This document shows, piece after piece, positions 8,418 to 16,861 of a stretch of DNA of 64,000 nucleotides. The number at the start of each line of letters is the position of its first letter. Positions within the stretch are counted from its first letter, which is position 1. A program made the position numbers and the translations under genes. The notes under the pieces are model-generated. The model was not told where the DNA came from and did no database searches. It saw only the letters and a program-made list of their open reading frames with translations. This stretch comes from JAAXHB01 sp965214945 (GTDB taxonomy: Bacteria; Actinomycetota; Acidimicrobiia; Acidimicrobiales; Aldehydirespiratoraceae), in NCBI GenBank assembly GCA_965214945.1, contig OZ244029.1:2852001-2916000 (forward strand), in the 5' to 3' direction.

Positions 8418-9764
8418 TCAAATGCGTGCGGGAAGAGGCCCTCCGGAGAGTTGCCGTTCACGCGCCAACATCGCGGGATCGTCGTAGGTCTCGTGTGCTG
8501 CGATCTCGGCCCGGCCCACCACGAACCAGTGCACTTCGTCGGGGCCGTCCGCGAACCGAAGCGTCCGCTGATGCGCGTACATGCGTGCCAGCGGCGTCCA
8601 CTCCGACAAGCCGGTGGCTCCGTGCATCTGTATTGCCTGGTCGATGATCAAGCAGACCCTCTCGGGCACCATCGCTTTCACTGCGCTCACCCACACCCGG
8701 GCCTCGGCGTTGCCGAGTGTGTCCATCGCCTTGGCAGCCCGCAGCACCATCAGCCGCATCGCCTCTATCTCCACCCGGGCCCGGGCGATGATCTCGGTGT
8801 TGCCACCCAGCCTCGCCAGCGGACGCCCGAATGCCTCTCGGCTCATGGCGCGCCTCACCATCAGGTCGAGCGCTTTGGAGGCCGCACCCAGCGAGCGCAT
8901 GCAGTGGTGAATTCGGCCGGGGCCGAGGCGAAGCTGAGAGATCTCGAAACCGCGGCCCTCGCCGAGCAGAATGTTCGCGGCCGGCACGCGCACGTCGTTC
9001 AAGCGGATGTGCATGTGACCGTGCGGGGCGTCGTCATCGCCGAACACGTGCATCGGGCCGATGATGTCAACCCCGGGCGTGTCCATGGGAACCAGGATCT
9101 GCGACTGCCGGCGGTGCGGCGGACCGTCAGGGTTGGTCATGACCATGCAGATCATGATCTTGCAACGGGGATCGCCTGCGCCGGTGATGTAGTACTTTTC
9201 GCCGTTGATCACCCATTCGTCGCCGTCGAGCACGGCGCTGGTGGCGATGTTCTTCGCGTCCGACGACGCCAGTGTCGGCTCGGTCATCGCGTAGCAGGAC
9301 CGGATCTCGCCGGCCAGCAGCGGTGCCAGCCACCGCCGTTTCTGTTCGGCTGTGCCGACCCGCTCGAGCACTTCCATGTTGCCGGTGTCGGGGGCGCTGC
9401 AGTTGAGGCACTCCGAAGCGATGGGGTTCTTGCCCAGCTCGGCGGCTATGTAAGCGTAGTCGAGATTGCTGAGGCCCTGCCCTGTGTGGGCGTCGGGAAG
9501 AAAGAAGTTCCACAGCCCGGCGGCGCGGGCCTCGGCTTTGAGGCCGTCGAGCATCTCAAGCTGGCCCGGGCCGTAGCCCCAACGCTCGGCGCGGTTCTCG
9601 CCGAGCCTGAAGAACTCGGCGGTGACCGGCTCCACCTTGTCGGCGACGAATGCGACGACCCGCTCATAGAGGGGCCGGGCCTTCTGCGACATCGACAGGT
9701 CGAGGTCGCATGAGTCCGCCGAGGGATCGCCGTCAAGGGCCGAGGGTGACATAGCTGGCTGCAT
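8418..9764 (-). CDS. Acyl-CoA dehydrogenase family flavoprotein
   Basis: FAD-dependent acyl-CoA dehydrogenase, 448 aa, catalysing alpha-beta dehydrogenation of an acyl-CoA. Seen: the FAD/substrate-binding segment CYAMTEPTLASSDA (family signature), EWVINGEKYYITGAGDP, the C-terminal helical domain with FGRPLARLGGNTEIIARARV and the closing motif IQMHGATGLSEWTPLARMY. The N-terminal domain and TEP.LASSDA resemble the ACAD10/11-like branch acting on unusual or long chains; I assign only the family. It lies upstream of the acyl-CoA synthetase with a gap of about 150 bp, consistent with a small fatty-acid or carboxylic-acid oxidation unit next to the liv genes. Confidence 0.9.
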   Translation of the reverse strand: MQPAMSPSALDGDPSADSCDLDLSMSQKARPLYERVVAFVADKVEPVTAEFFRLGENRAERWGYGPGQLEMLDGLKAEARAAGLWNFFLPDAHTGQGLSNLDYAYIAAELGKNPIASECLNCSAPDTGNMEVLERVGTAEQKRRWLAPLLAGEIRSCYAMTEPTLASSDAKNIATSAVLDGDEWVINGEKYYITGAGDPRCKIMICMVMTNPDGPPHRRQSQILVPMDTPGVDIIGPMHVFGDDDAPHGHMHIRLNDVRVPAANILLGEGRGFEISQLRLGPGRIHHCMRSLGAASKALDLMVRRAMSREAFGRPLARLGGNTEIIARARVEIEAMRLMVLRAAKAMDTLGNAEARVWVSAVKAMVPERVCLIIDQAIQMHGATGLSEWTPLARMYAHQRTLRFADGPDEVHWFVVGRAEIAAHETYDDPAMLARERQLSGGPLPARI

Positions 9765-9884
9765 GGCAACGGTCTACCAGACTCCGCCGATATGTGAGCC
9801 TGCCCTTACAGCCCACTCCGGCGCCGCGGCCCTGCCGCTGACGCCGCCGACACACGCAGGCGGGCCCGTGCCTGTGGCATTCCG

Positions 9885-10094
9885 CTAGCCGGCCGCCAGC
9901 GACACCGTCGCCCAGACCGCCGCCAGTAGCCCGACCGCAGCGAACAGCAGGCTTCTGCCCAAAGGCGCACGTCGCAGGTCTTTTGGGTCGCGCTTGGCTT
10001 CGGGCGGGCGTAGGAGGGCCGCGACGTTGCCTGCAGCCATCGCCGCGCCGAAGGCCAGCACCAGCCAGGCCAGAAGGTCTTCGCCCAGGAACAT
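9885..10094 (-). CDS. Small two-helix membrane protein, unknown function
   Basis: Encodes 69 aa with two hydrophobic helices (about residues 8-27, LAWLVLAFGAAMAAGNVAAL, and 50-67) separated by a charged, proline-containing loop (RPPEAKRDPKDLRRAPLG). Both ends are probably on the same side of the membrane. It begins 12 bp after the dnaB stop codon on the same strand and is likely co-transcribed. No family recognised. Regular codon use and position support a real gene. Confidence 0.6.
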   Translation of the reverse strand: MFLGEDLLAWLVLAFGAAMAAGNVAALLRPPEAKRDPKDLRRAPLGRSLLFAAVGLLAAVWATVSLAAG

Positions 10095-10106
10095 GAGGCG
10101 CCGTGC

Positions 10107-11561
10107 CTATACGGGCGCGTCGGCAGCGAAATTCGCGAACTTGGCGAACCGCGGCAGGAACGCGAGCGTGCGAGTGGCGGTGGGGCCGTTGCGGTTCTTG
10201 GCGACGATGACCTCCGCCGTGCCGGAGGTGTCGGTGTTCTCCGGGTTGTACATCTCGTCGCGGTAAATGAACATCACCACATCGGCGTCCTGCTCGATAG
10301 CTCCGGATTCTCGCAGGTCCGAGAGCTGGGGGCGTTTGTTCTGACGCATCTCGAGACTCCGAGACAGCTGCGACAGCGCCAACACCGGGCATTTCAGCTC
10401 GCGGGCCAGGATCTTGAGACCGCGCGATATTTCTGCCACCTCCACCTGGCGGTTGTCGGCGTTGCGACGGCCGGTCATGAGCTGCAAGTAGTCAACGACC
10501 ACAAGCCCGAGATCGCCGAGCTGGCTGCGCAAACGGCGTGCCCGGGCGCGGATCTCCATGACCGTCACGTTGGGGTTGTCGTCAATCCACAGCGGTGCCT
10601 CAGTGATGCGCTCCACCGCCTTGGTGATCTTGTCCCAGTCGGCCATGTCGAGCCTTCCGGTGCGCATATTGGACGCATTCACCCTGGAGCGGCCACTAAG
10701 CACCCGCAGCATCACCTCCATGGCGCCCATCTCCAGTGAGAACACCAGCACCGGTCGCTGCGTCTCTACCGCGGCGTACTCGGCCGCGCCCAGCGCGAAC
10801 GCTGTCTTGCCCATCGACGGGCGCCCCCCGACCACATAAAGGCTGCTGGGCTGCAACCCGGTGAGAAGATGATCAAGTTCGGTGTAACCCGTCGCCAGCC
10901 CGGTCACATCCTCGGGGCTGTCATAGAGCCTCTCAAGATGGTCCAACGCCTGATTGATCAGCTCGTCAACGTGTTGAGCCGAGTTGCTCACCTGCCCCTG
11001 CGCGATCTGATACACCAGATTCTCGGCCTGGTCGACCGCGGCGGTCACATCAGTCGGTCGGGCGTAAGCCATCTCAGCGATCTCGCCTGCGGTTTCGATA
11101 AGCCTGCGCAACGTAAAATTCTCCGCCACGATGCGGGCATAAGACGAGGCGTTGGAAATCGCAGGCGTATTGAGCTGCAACTCCAACAGGCCCTCAAGAC
11201 CGCCGACAGACTCGAGGGCATCAGACCGGTTCAGCACATCGGAACGTTCCATCGCCTCCGACACCGTCACCGGGTCCGCCGGGTCGCCAGCGCTATACAG
11301 GCCACGAATAGCCTCGAACAGCCGGCGATGCGACGGCCGGTAGAAATGCTCAGCAGCCACCGTCTCCAACGCGTCGGCAATGGCGTCACGCGACAGCAGC
11401 ATCGCCCCCAACAGCGACTCCTCAGCCACCAGATTGTGAGGCGGCACCCTCCGACGCCGTGGATCGCCGGCGCCAGCCGAGGTGCTGCCGCCGGACCGTC
11501 CGGAGCTGCGGCGCGGCCCGACCTGCCCGCTGCCGTTGGTCTGCCAGCCGTTCTCACTCAT
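10107..11561 (-). CDS. dnaB: Replicative DNA helicase DnaB
   Basis: Hexameric 5'-3' helicase of the replication fork, 484 aa. Seen: a Ser/Gly/Arg-rich disordered N-terminal 40 residues, then the DnaB N-terminal domain starting at RVPPHNLVAEESLLGAMLLS, the RecA-like domain with Walker A GGRPSMGKTAFAL, Walker B LVVVDYLQLM, and the C-terminal ALSQLSRSLEMR...LSDLRESGAIEQDADVV. There is no intein, although dnaB is a frequent intein host. In most actinobacteria dnaB follows rplI; here a spacer of about 540 bp with two palindromes separates them, so dnaB may have its own promoter. Confidence 0.97.
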   Translation of the reverse strand: MSENGWQTNGSGQVGPRRSSGRSGGSTSAGAGDPRRRRVPPHNLVAEESLLGAMLLSRDAIADALETVAAEHFYRPSHRRLFEAIRGLYSAGDPADPVTVSEAMERSDVLNRSDALESVGGLEGLLELQLNTPAISNASSYARIVAENFTLRRLIETAGEIAEMAYARPTDVTAAVDQAENLVYQIAQGQVSNSAQHVDELINQALDHLERLYDSPEDVTGLATGYTELDHLLTGLQPSSLYVVGGRPSMGKTAFALGAAEYAAVETQRPVLVFSLEMGAMEVMLRVLSGRSRVNASNMRTGRLDMADWDKITKAVERITEAPLWIDDNPNVTVMEIRARARRLRSQLGDLGLVVVDYLQLMTGRRNADNRQVEVAEISRGLKILARELKCPVLALSQLSRSLEMRQNKRPQLSDLRESGAIEQDADVVMFIYRDEMYNPENTDTSGTAEVIVAKNRNGPTATRTLAFLPRFAKFANFAADAPV

Positions 11562-11766
11562 AGTGTTGCGTCCCGTGACCGGCCTGCGCCGACGCCATCC
11601 CCACTCGGCCGCTCATCGCCGGACCCCCTTACGTCGCGCTCCACTTCGAAGGTGCCGGCTGGGTGTGACAAAGCTCGCCAGCAGATGCCCGCACACGCCG
11701 AAGCTCCGGCACTCGCCACCACCACATACACGACAAAACGCACAGCGCAGCGCACGTTACAATGAC

Positions 11767-11791
11767 CGTTATGCCCTTCAAGGGCATAACG
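11767..11791. repeat. Perfect 12-bp inverted repeat upstream of dnaB
   Basis: Arms CGTTATGCCCTT and AAGGGCATAACG around a single central C, about 205 bp upstream of the dnaB start. There is no T-run on either side. The near-absence of a loop favours a protein-binding operator over an RNA hairpin, but no regulator is known. Confidence 0.6.
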
Positions 11792-12000
11792 CTATGGAAA
11801 TCCAGGGGAAATCTCGGCTGCTGCTGTGGGTATCAGCGCACTGCAGGACGATACCTGTTGATATCCGCTCTCGGCTGAAGACGCGCTGAGAGGCGTTTTG
11901 CGGCACCGTCAAGCCCGACCGTCCTCACGGGCGAAACAAGGGAACAACCGTGTGCGGCCAGGCGACCGGGCTCGGCCGTCTGGCCACGACAGGCCAAACC

Positions 12001-12042
12001 GCTGAAAGATTTCAGCCCGTCTACGGGCTGAAATCTTTCAGC
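12001..12042 (-). terminator. Very long perfect hairpin downstream of rplI
   Basis: Perfect 20-bp arms (12001-12020 and 12023-12042; arm GCTGAAAGATTTCAGCCCGT) separated by CT. Located 57 bp past the rplI stop codon (minus strand). No U-run follows, as is common for actinobacterial intrinsic terminators. Each arm also contains a shorter internal palindrome (CTGAAAGATTTCAG), so alternative folds are possible. Confidence 0.6.
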
Positions 12043-12098
12043 TGGGACCGGCAGCCGATCAGCTTTGGCCGATCAGTTGTGGACCGGCACCTGTGGAC

Positions 12099-12545
12099 TC
12101 ACTCGGCGGCTACTTCGACGGTCACGGGCACCTGAACGTCGGCGTGCAGCCGGAACATCACGGAGTGAGCGCCGGTCTCGCGGATCGAGGCCTCGAGGTG
12201 GACCGAGGCGGGCTCGACGACAGCGCCCAGCTGCTGTTCCACGGCATCCGCAATGTCCTTGGCACCGACCGAGCCATAAAGGTGGCCGGCGTCTGTGGCC
12301 TTGGCCGTCACCGCGATCACGGTGGGCGCCAGCCGCACAGCGATCGCCTCGGCGTCGGCCCGGCCGGCCGCATGAGCCATCGCCGCGGCCCGGCGCATCG
12401 CCGCGGCTTGCTGCTCAGTACCCGGTGAAGACTTCAGGGCCAGGCTCCGCGGCACCAGGTAGTTGCGGGCATAGCCAGCAGCCACGTCGCAGATGTCGCC
12501 CTTGCGCCCCAACCCCTCCACGTCTGAGCGCAGCACGACTTTCAT
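12099..12545 (-). CDS. rplI: 50S ribosomal protein L9
   Basis: 148 aa, the usual length for bL9. Seen: the conserved N-terminal domain MKVVLRSDVEGLGRKGDICD then VAAGYARNYLVPRSLA, the long connecting helix rich in Ala/Arg, and the C-terminal domain (LYGSVGAKDIADAVEQQLG). The ATG overlaps the rpsR stop (ATGA, 12542-12545), so it is translationally coupled to rpsR. Last gene of the rpsF-ssb-rpsR-rplI operon, followed by a strong hairpin. Confidence 0.97.
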   Translation of the reverse strand: MKVVLRSDVEGLGRKGDICDVAAGYARNYLVPRSLALKSSPGTEQQAAAMRRAAAMAHAAGRADAEAIAVRLAPTVIAVTAKATDAGHLYGSVGAKDIADAVEQQLGAVVEPASVHLEASIRETGAHSVMFRLHADVQVPVTVEVAAE

Positions 12546-13012
12546 GACGCGCTGCGCGCGGCCCGCCGCGGCGTTGCGCCGGGCGTCCTTGTGCTCTTGC
12601 GGTCGCGTGCTCTAGCCGCGCCCTTCGATTTGCCCGCGCTGTCTGAAGCGTCTTTGGATCCGGCGTTCTGAACGGGCGGCGGCGTAGCCGGACGAGGCGC
12701 TGGGCCGTTCGCGCGCCGGTAGCTTTGGCGGTCCTTTTGCTGACGTTGGGTCGTCACGCGGTTGGCGTAGGGCACCAGCGCCATCTCACGAGCCAGCTTG
12801 ATGGCGTCCGCCACGAGCTTCTGCTGCTGGGTGCTGTTGCCCGTCACACGGCGTGCACGGATCTTCGCCCGCTCTGACATGAACTTGCGCAGCAGGGTGT
12901 AGTCCTTCCAGTCGACGTACTCGATGTTCTCAGACGTGAGGACGCTGATCTTCTTCTTCGCTCGTCTGCTGGTGTCTCTACGCTTGACGCGCTTTCTTGT
13001 CGTTCTCGCCAT
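12542..13012 (-). CDS. rpsR: 30S ribosomal protein S18 with long C-terminal extension
   Basis: bS18 binds 16S rRNA next to S6 on the platform. The conserved domain is complete: ENIEYVDWKDYTLLRKFMSE and RAKIRARRVTGNSTQQQKLV, ending near residue 85 (MALVPYANR). The protein then continues for about 70 residues of low-complexity, basic, Pro/Ala/Ser/Lys-rich sequence (for example APRPATPPPVQNAGSKD), giving 156 aa where 75-90 is usual. The extension is in frame to a stop overlapping rplI by 4 bp, so it is not a read-through of an intergenic gap. It is probably disordered and solvent-exposed or rRNA-binding. Confidence 0.93.
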   Translation of the reverse strand: MARTTRKRVKRRDTSRRAKKKISVLTSENIEYVDWKDYTLLRKFMSERAKIRARRVTGNSTQQQKLVADAIKLAREMALVPYANRVTTQRQQKDRQSYRRANGPAPRPATPPPVQNAGSKDASDSAGKSKGAARARDRKSTRTPGATPRRAARSAS

Positions 13013-13043
13013 ATGACCTCCTCAGCTGACGCTCACAGCCGGT

Positions 13044-13574
13044 TCAGAAGGGCTCTTCGTCACCTTCAGGCACCGCCTCGGGCACCGGCTGGGCTGACGA
13101 GGGCCTCCGGCCCCGTCCGCCCGAATCTCGGCCGCCTCCGTAACCGCCCCGCTGGCGGCCTCCGCGGCCAGCACCCCGATAACCGCCCCCGCTTCGGCCG
13201 CCACCGCTTCGGCCGCCGCCTCCGGAGTACTCGTTTTTGCGCACCTCGGCTGTGGCCCATTTGAGGCTCGGCGCCACGTCATCGGCCAAGATCTCCACTT
13301 TGGAGCGCCGGCCGCCGTCGGCGGCCTCCCAGCTTCGCTGCTGCAGCGTGCCGTAGATCACCACACGCGCGCCCTTGAAGACCGATTCCGCGACGTTCTC
13401 AGCGAGCGCTCGGAAGCAGACCACATCAAAGAACGAGACCTCGTCCTCCTGATCTTGTCGTCTGCGGTTCCAAGCCACGCCGAACGTGGCGATGGGCATC
13501 CCGGTTTGCGAGAAGCGGATTTCGGGGTCGCGGGTGACGTTCCCGACGACGGTGACAGTGTTGTCAAATCCCAT
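13044..13574 (-). CDS. ssb: Single-stranded DNA-binding protein
   Basis: SSB, 176 aa, homotetramer coating ssDNA. Seen: the OB fold with MGFDNTVTVVGNVTRDPEIR, FFDVVCFRALAENVAESVFKG and VVIYGTLQQRSWE; then a glycine/arginine-rich linker with short tandem units (GGGRSGGG, GGRQRGGYGGG) and the acidic C-terminal tip EGDEEPF that recruits replication and repair partners. Second gene of the rpsF operon, 38 bp after rpsF. Confidence 0.95.
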   Translation of the reverse strand: MGFDNTVTVVGNVTRDPEIRFSQTGMPIATFGVAWNRRRQDQEDEVSFFDVVCFRALAENVAESVFKGARVVIYGTLQQRSWEAADGGRRSKVEILADDVAPSLKWATAEVRKNEYSGGGGRSGGGRSGGGYRGAGRGGRQRGGYGGGRDSGGRGRRPSSAQPVPEAVPEGDEEPF

Positions 13575-13612
13575 GAGGGCCTCCTGGGGTTGCTGTCGGA
13601 GAGCGAGTCGGA

Positions 13613-13948
13613 CTACTCCGACTTGGCCCCCTCCAGCAGGCCGCGTCGCGCCGCCTCGGCTTCGGGGAGCCGGAACAGTTTGTGGCGGACTATGTCGTCC
13701 GCGATGCGCAGCTGACGCTCGGTGACCGGCAGACCCGCCGACTCGGTGACGATCTGCCAGACCACATATGTGCCGTGGGTCTTGTGGTTGATCTCGTAGG
13801 CGAACTCGCGCCGCCCCCAGTTGTCAGTGGAGGCGATTCTGCCGTTCTCGTTTTCTATCAGTCCGGCAACCCGTGCGATCACCGCTTCCACATCGTGTGA
13901 AGCGACATCGGAGTCGACGATCGCCATCAGCTCGTAGGCCCGTTTCAT
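13613..13948 (-). CDS. rpsF: 30S ribosomal protein S6
   Basis: bS6, 111 aa. Seen: MKRAYELMAIVDSDVASHDV, DNWGRREFAYEINHKTHGTY and a C-terminal region VTERQLRIADDIVRHKLFRL. GGAGGA lies about 8 bp before the ATG. First gene of the operon rpsF-ssb-rpsR-rplI; forms a dimer with S18 in the 30S platform. Confidence 0.96.
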   Translation of the reverse strand: MKRAYELMAIVDSDVASHDVEAVIARVAGLIENENGRIASTDNWGRREFAYEINHKTHGTYVVWQIVTESAGLPVTERQLRIADDIVRHKLFRLPEAEAARRGLLEGAKSE

Positions 13949-14133
13949 GGCCGATTCCTCCTATGGACCCGGCCCGGACGCCGGGGCCCCTTGCTTGGGG
14001 CAGGGCATTTATTGCGCCGACACCGCACAACGGGTGCGCCGCCAGGCCCGCAGAGGATAACCCCCGAAACGCCGACTGCAACCTCCGCCGCCAGCCGGGA
14101 TCTCCTGAGGCGGGCAGCCGGCGCTGCAGTCTG

Positions 14134-14979
14134 TCAGTCGCAGGCCAGGCCCAGTGCCGCGGCCTCCTCGACGTTCATGGAATATGACTCGGCCTCGGAC
14201 GGGAACGCGCCCGAGCGCACATCCGCCGCGAAAGCGGCCACCGCCTCGGTGGCGACAGCGTCGAGGTCGGCGTAACGCCGAACGAACCTCGGCAGCAGCC
14301 GCTTCTCGATGCCGAGTAGGTCGTGGTAAACCAGCACCTGACCGTCGCAGTGAGGCCCCGCGCCGATGCCGATGGTGGGAACGTCGACCGCATCGGTGAC
14401 GGTTCGCGCCACCGGCGACGGCACACCTTCGAGCACGATCGCGTAGCAGCCCGCGTGGGCCAGCGACTTGGCAGCCTGCGCCAGCCGGCGGGCCGCCTCA
14501 GCTCTGCGTCCTTGCACCTTGAAGCCGCCCATAGCATGCACCGACTGCGGTGTGAGTCCGATGTGGCCCATCACCGGAATCTCCGCGGAGACGATGCGCT
14601 CGATCATAGGCAGGCGCTTGCGCCCGCCTTCGAGTTTCACCGACCGTGCGCCGGCGCGGATCAAAGCGGCGGCGTTGCGTACTGTGTCCGCCTCCGACAC
14701 GTGGTAGCTGAGCCACGGCAGGTCGGCCACGACGTGGGCTTCGGGACGCGTGCGGGCCACGGCAGCCGTGTGGTGGGCCATGTCGTTCACGGTGACCTGC
14801 AGCGTGTCGTCGTAGCCCAGCACGACCATCGCCAGCGAATCTCCGACCAGGATCAGGTCGGCGCCGGCGCTGCTGACGACACGCGCGCTCGGGGCGTCGT
14901 AGGCCGTCACCATCACCAGTGGAGTCGCACCGTCCCGGGCCTTGCGGGCCCGGACCTGGGGCGCGGTCATCGTGCCCAT
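14134..14979 (-). CDS. panB: 3-methyl-2-oxobutanoate hydroxymethyltransferase
   Basis: First committed enzyme of pantothenate synthesis: adds a hydroxymethyl group from methylene-THF to ketoisovalerate. 281 aa TIM barrel. Seen: MVTAYDAPSARVVSSAGADL, ILVGDSLAMVVLGYDDTLQV, KLEGG, MGHIGLTPQSVHAMGGFKVQG and TIGIGAGPHCDGQVLVYHD, all PanB signature blocks. It is a stand-alone minus-strand gene in this window; panC/panD are not adjacent. Confidence 0.95.
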   Translation of the reverse strand: MGTMTAPQVRARKARDGATPLVMVTAYDAPSARVVSSAGADLILVGDSLAMVVLGYDDTLQVTVNDMAHHTAAVARTRPEAHVVADLPWLSYHVSEADTVRNAAALIRAGARSVKLEGGRKRLPMIERIVSAEIPVMGHIGLTPQSVHAMGGFKVQGRRAEAARRLAQAAKSLAHAGCYAIVLEGVPSPVARTVTDAVDVPTIGIGAGPHCDGQVLVYHDLLGIEKRLLPRFVRRYADLDAVATEAVAAFAADVRSGAFPSEAESYSMNVEEAAALGLACD

Positions 14980-15175
14980 ACCGTGCTCCTTTCCCGTCCA
15001 GCGCGCTTCGGCTGCCAGCGGTATGTCGCCACGTTACAACAGCAGGGGCCGCAGCGGCAACCTCAACCGGGCCGGTGCTGGCCTGGGCTTACCGTTCCGG
15101 TGCGACCGGCGGCGGCCCCGACAGTCTCGCCGTGGCGTTACCGCTAGGCCCGTGCCGCACCGACAGCCGGAAGCC

Positions 15176-15610
15176 TCAGGATCCTCCGACCGGGGCACCG
15201 CCCAGGGTTATGCGGCGCATCAGGTGGTTCCATCCGCAGGCCGTGCAAACCTCCACCACGAACCCGGTAGCGGGGCTGACGCGTTTGCGCAAGCGCTTGA
15301 TCTCGTCGTCGGTGGTGATGCAGCGGCCGTGCTTGGGCAGACGCGACCCGAATACGTAGGTCACCTCTACCAACCAGGACTCGTCGCCGTCGTCCTGGCA
15401 GACCGGGCAGACGCGTTCGGCGGGTCGTCCACAGAACTGCGCGTTGCGCAGCAGCTCCATCTGGGCGTCACAGGCATCGCTGCGTCCCATCTCGCCAGTT
15501 CTCAAAGCTCGAAGCGTGGCATTGCGCGCCAGCCGGTAGTCCACCGCGGCAGGCGTGTTCGAGTCAACGCCGGTCTCGGCCGTGAGGCCGAACATGACGG
15601 GTTTCACCAC
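15176..15610 (-). CDS. DUF5318-like protein with two CxxC pairs
   Basis: 144 aa. Seen: an N-terminal helical segment (VDYRLARNATLRALRTG), then CPVC near residue 68, a central strand region WLVEVTYVFGSRLPKHGRC, a middle stretch TTDDEIKRLRKRV, and CTAC near residue 122, followed by GWNHLMRRITLGG. The two CxxC pairs suggest one bound zinc. The pattern matches the actinobacterial DUF5318 family, which often lies near ribosomal or cell-wall genes; its function is unknown. Assignment from memory of the family pattern, not a search. Confidence 0.6.
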   Translation of the reverse strand: MVKPVMFGLTAETGVDSNTPAAVDYRLARNATLRALRTGEMGRSDACDAQMELLRNAQFCGRPAERVCPVCQDDGDESWLVEVTYVFGSRLPKHGRCITTDDEIKRLRKRVSPATGFVVEVCTACGWNHLMRRITLGGAPVGGS

Positions 15611-15694
15611 CGCGACCGTAGTCAGCGGACCGGACGCGCGCGCAGTCCGCGCCCGAACGCCGGCGCCGCGCAGCTGATGTCAGCCGGCGGCGGT

Positions 15695-16861
15695 TCAGAT
15701 GGTGACGACGTAGCTGCCGATGTGTCGTTTCTTCATAAACTCGGTCTGCGCGACGGCGATCTGTTCCAGAGGAAAGGCACCCGCGAGCACAGGCCGCACC
15801 TCGCCGCGCTCGATGTAGCCCACCAGCTCAGCGAACAGCCCCGGCTCGTACACGGTCGCGCCGCAGAGCTGAAGGTCTTTGAGGTACAGCTTGCGCAGGT
15901 CGAGGTCGACGACTGGGCCAGCGATCGCCCCGCAGGTCACATAGTGCCCGCCGCGCCTCAGCAAGTCGAGCCACCCGCCGAAGTCGGGACCCCCCACGAC
16001 GTCGAGCACCGCGTCCACCGGGCCGGACGCCGCGTCCGCGGCAGCGGCCGGGACGCGCCTGTCATCGGACCGGGAAACGGTCGCATCCGCGCCCAGCTCC
16101 GACAGCGCCGACAGCTTCGCGGCGCCGGCCACCGCCACCACAAAGGCGCGGCGCCGCTTCGCGAGCTGTACCGCAGCCGAGCCCACGCCGCCGGACGCTC
16201 CGGTGATCACCACCGTCTGCCCGGCGCGCAGGCGCGCCCTGCGCACCATGTGCTCCGCTGTCGACCAGGAACACGGAAAAGTGGCCAGCTCGGCGTCACT
16301 GAGCGGGCTGCGCACGACATGGACGTTCAAAGCCGGCACGACGAGGTACTCGGCGAACCCTCCGTCGCATTCGCTGCCCAAGTAGCGGGCGCGCTCGCGG
16401 TCGCCGGGATCGTCGGGGTGGCGCAGCCAGGGATCCACGAGCACCCGCTCACCAACCAGAGAAAGATCGGCACCGGCGGCGACAGCGACGACCCGCCCGC
16501 AAGGATCGGCACCCTGGATGCGCGGCAGCTCCAGCGACGACCCGCCCCAGGTTGAATCGTCGCTGTCGGCGGCGACGAACCCGGACGCTGAGCCTTCAGC
16601 CGTGGTGCCCTCAGTAACGGATCGGCTGTACCAGCCGGTGCGGGTGTTGATGTCGGTGTTGTTGATCCCGCAGGCCGACACCGCGATGAGCACCTCGCCG
16701 TCGGCAGGCTCGGGAACCGGCACGTCGGCGCGCACTTCGAGCATCTCGAGCCCGCCGACGCCGGTGAGCACCGCGGCTCGCATCACCGCAGGCAAGCCTC
16801 GGGGCGTCAACGTGTGCCCGCCCTGTGAGGCTGGAGGCGCAGACGGGGGGCTCGGGTTCAT
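15695..16861 (-). CDS. Zinc-type alcohol dehydrogenase-like (MDR) oxidoreductase
   Basis: Medium-chain dehydrogenase/reductase, 388 aa. Seen: a GroES-like N-terminal domain beginning MRAAVLTGVGGLEMLEVR, GCDPCGRVV-like segment (IQGADPCGRVVAVAAGADL), the nucleotide-binding TVVITGASGGVGSAAVQLAK and VDAVLDVVGG. The catalytic-zinc Cys/His pattern is incomplete (SACGINNTDINTRTGW is present in place of the CGICGTDxH block), so it may be closer to quinone-reductase or crotonyl-CoA-reductase-like members. Start overlaps the end of the epimerase gene by 4 bp (16858-16861), so it is translationally coupled and part of the flavoprotein-epimerase operon. Substrate unknown. Confidence 0.82.
   Translation of the reverse strand: MNPSPPSAPPASQGGHTLTPRGLPAVMRAAVLTGVGGLEMLEVRADVPVPEPADGEVLIAVSACGINNTDINTRTGWYSRSVTEGTTAEGSASGFVAADSDDSTWGGSSLELPRIQGADPCGRVVAVAAGADLSLVGERVLVDPWLRHPDDPGDRERARYLGSECDGGFAEYLVVPALNVHVVRSPLSDAELATFPCSWSTAEHMVRRARLRAGQTVVITGASGGVGSAAVQLAKRRRAFVVAVAGAAKLSALSELGADATVSRSDDRRVPAAAADAASGPVDAVLDVVGGPDFGGWLDLLRRGGHYVTCGAIAGPVVDLDLRKLYLKDLQLCGATVYEPGLFAELVGYIERGEVRPVLAGAFPLEQIAVAQTEFMKKRHIGSYVVTI

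Larger units (their letters stand above)
11562..12098. other. 537-bp spacer between rplI and dnaB
   Basis: No credible coding region. It holds two notable inverted repeats, listed separately (11767-11791 and 12001-12042). Transcription from rplI on the minus strand would enter from the right, so the 12001-12042 hairpin is placed as the end of the rpsF-ssb-rpsR-rplI transcript, and the dnaB promoter should lie to its left. Just right of the large hairpin gccgatcag is repeated (around 12053-12075). Confidence 0.5.

Noticed and set aside
14942..16555. 537-codon plus-strand open frame
   Set aside because: Opposite panB, the DUF5318-like gene and the MDR gene; no family motif, His/Arg/Gly-rich composition typical of an antisense frame in high-GC DNA.
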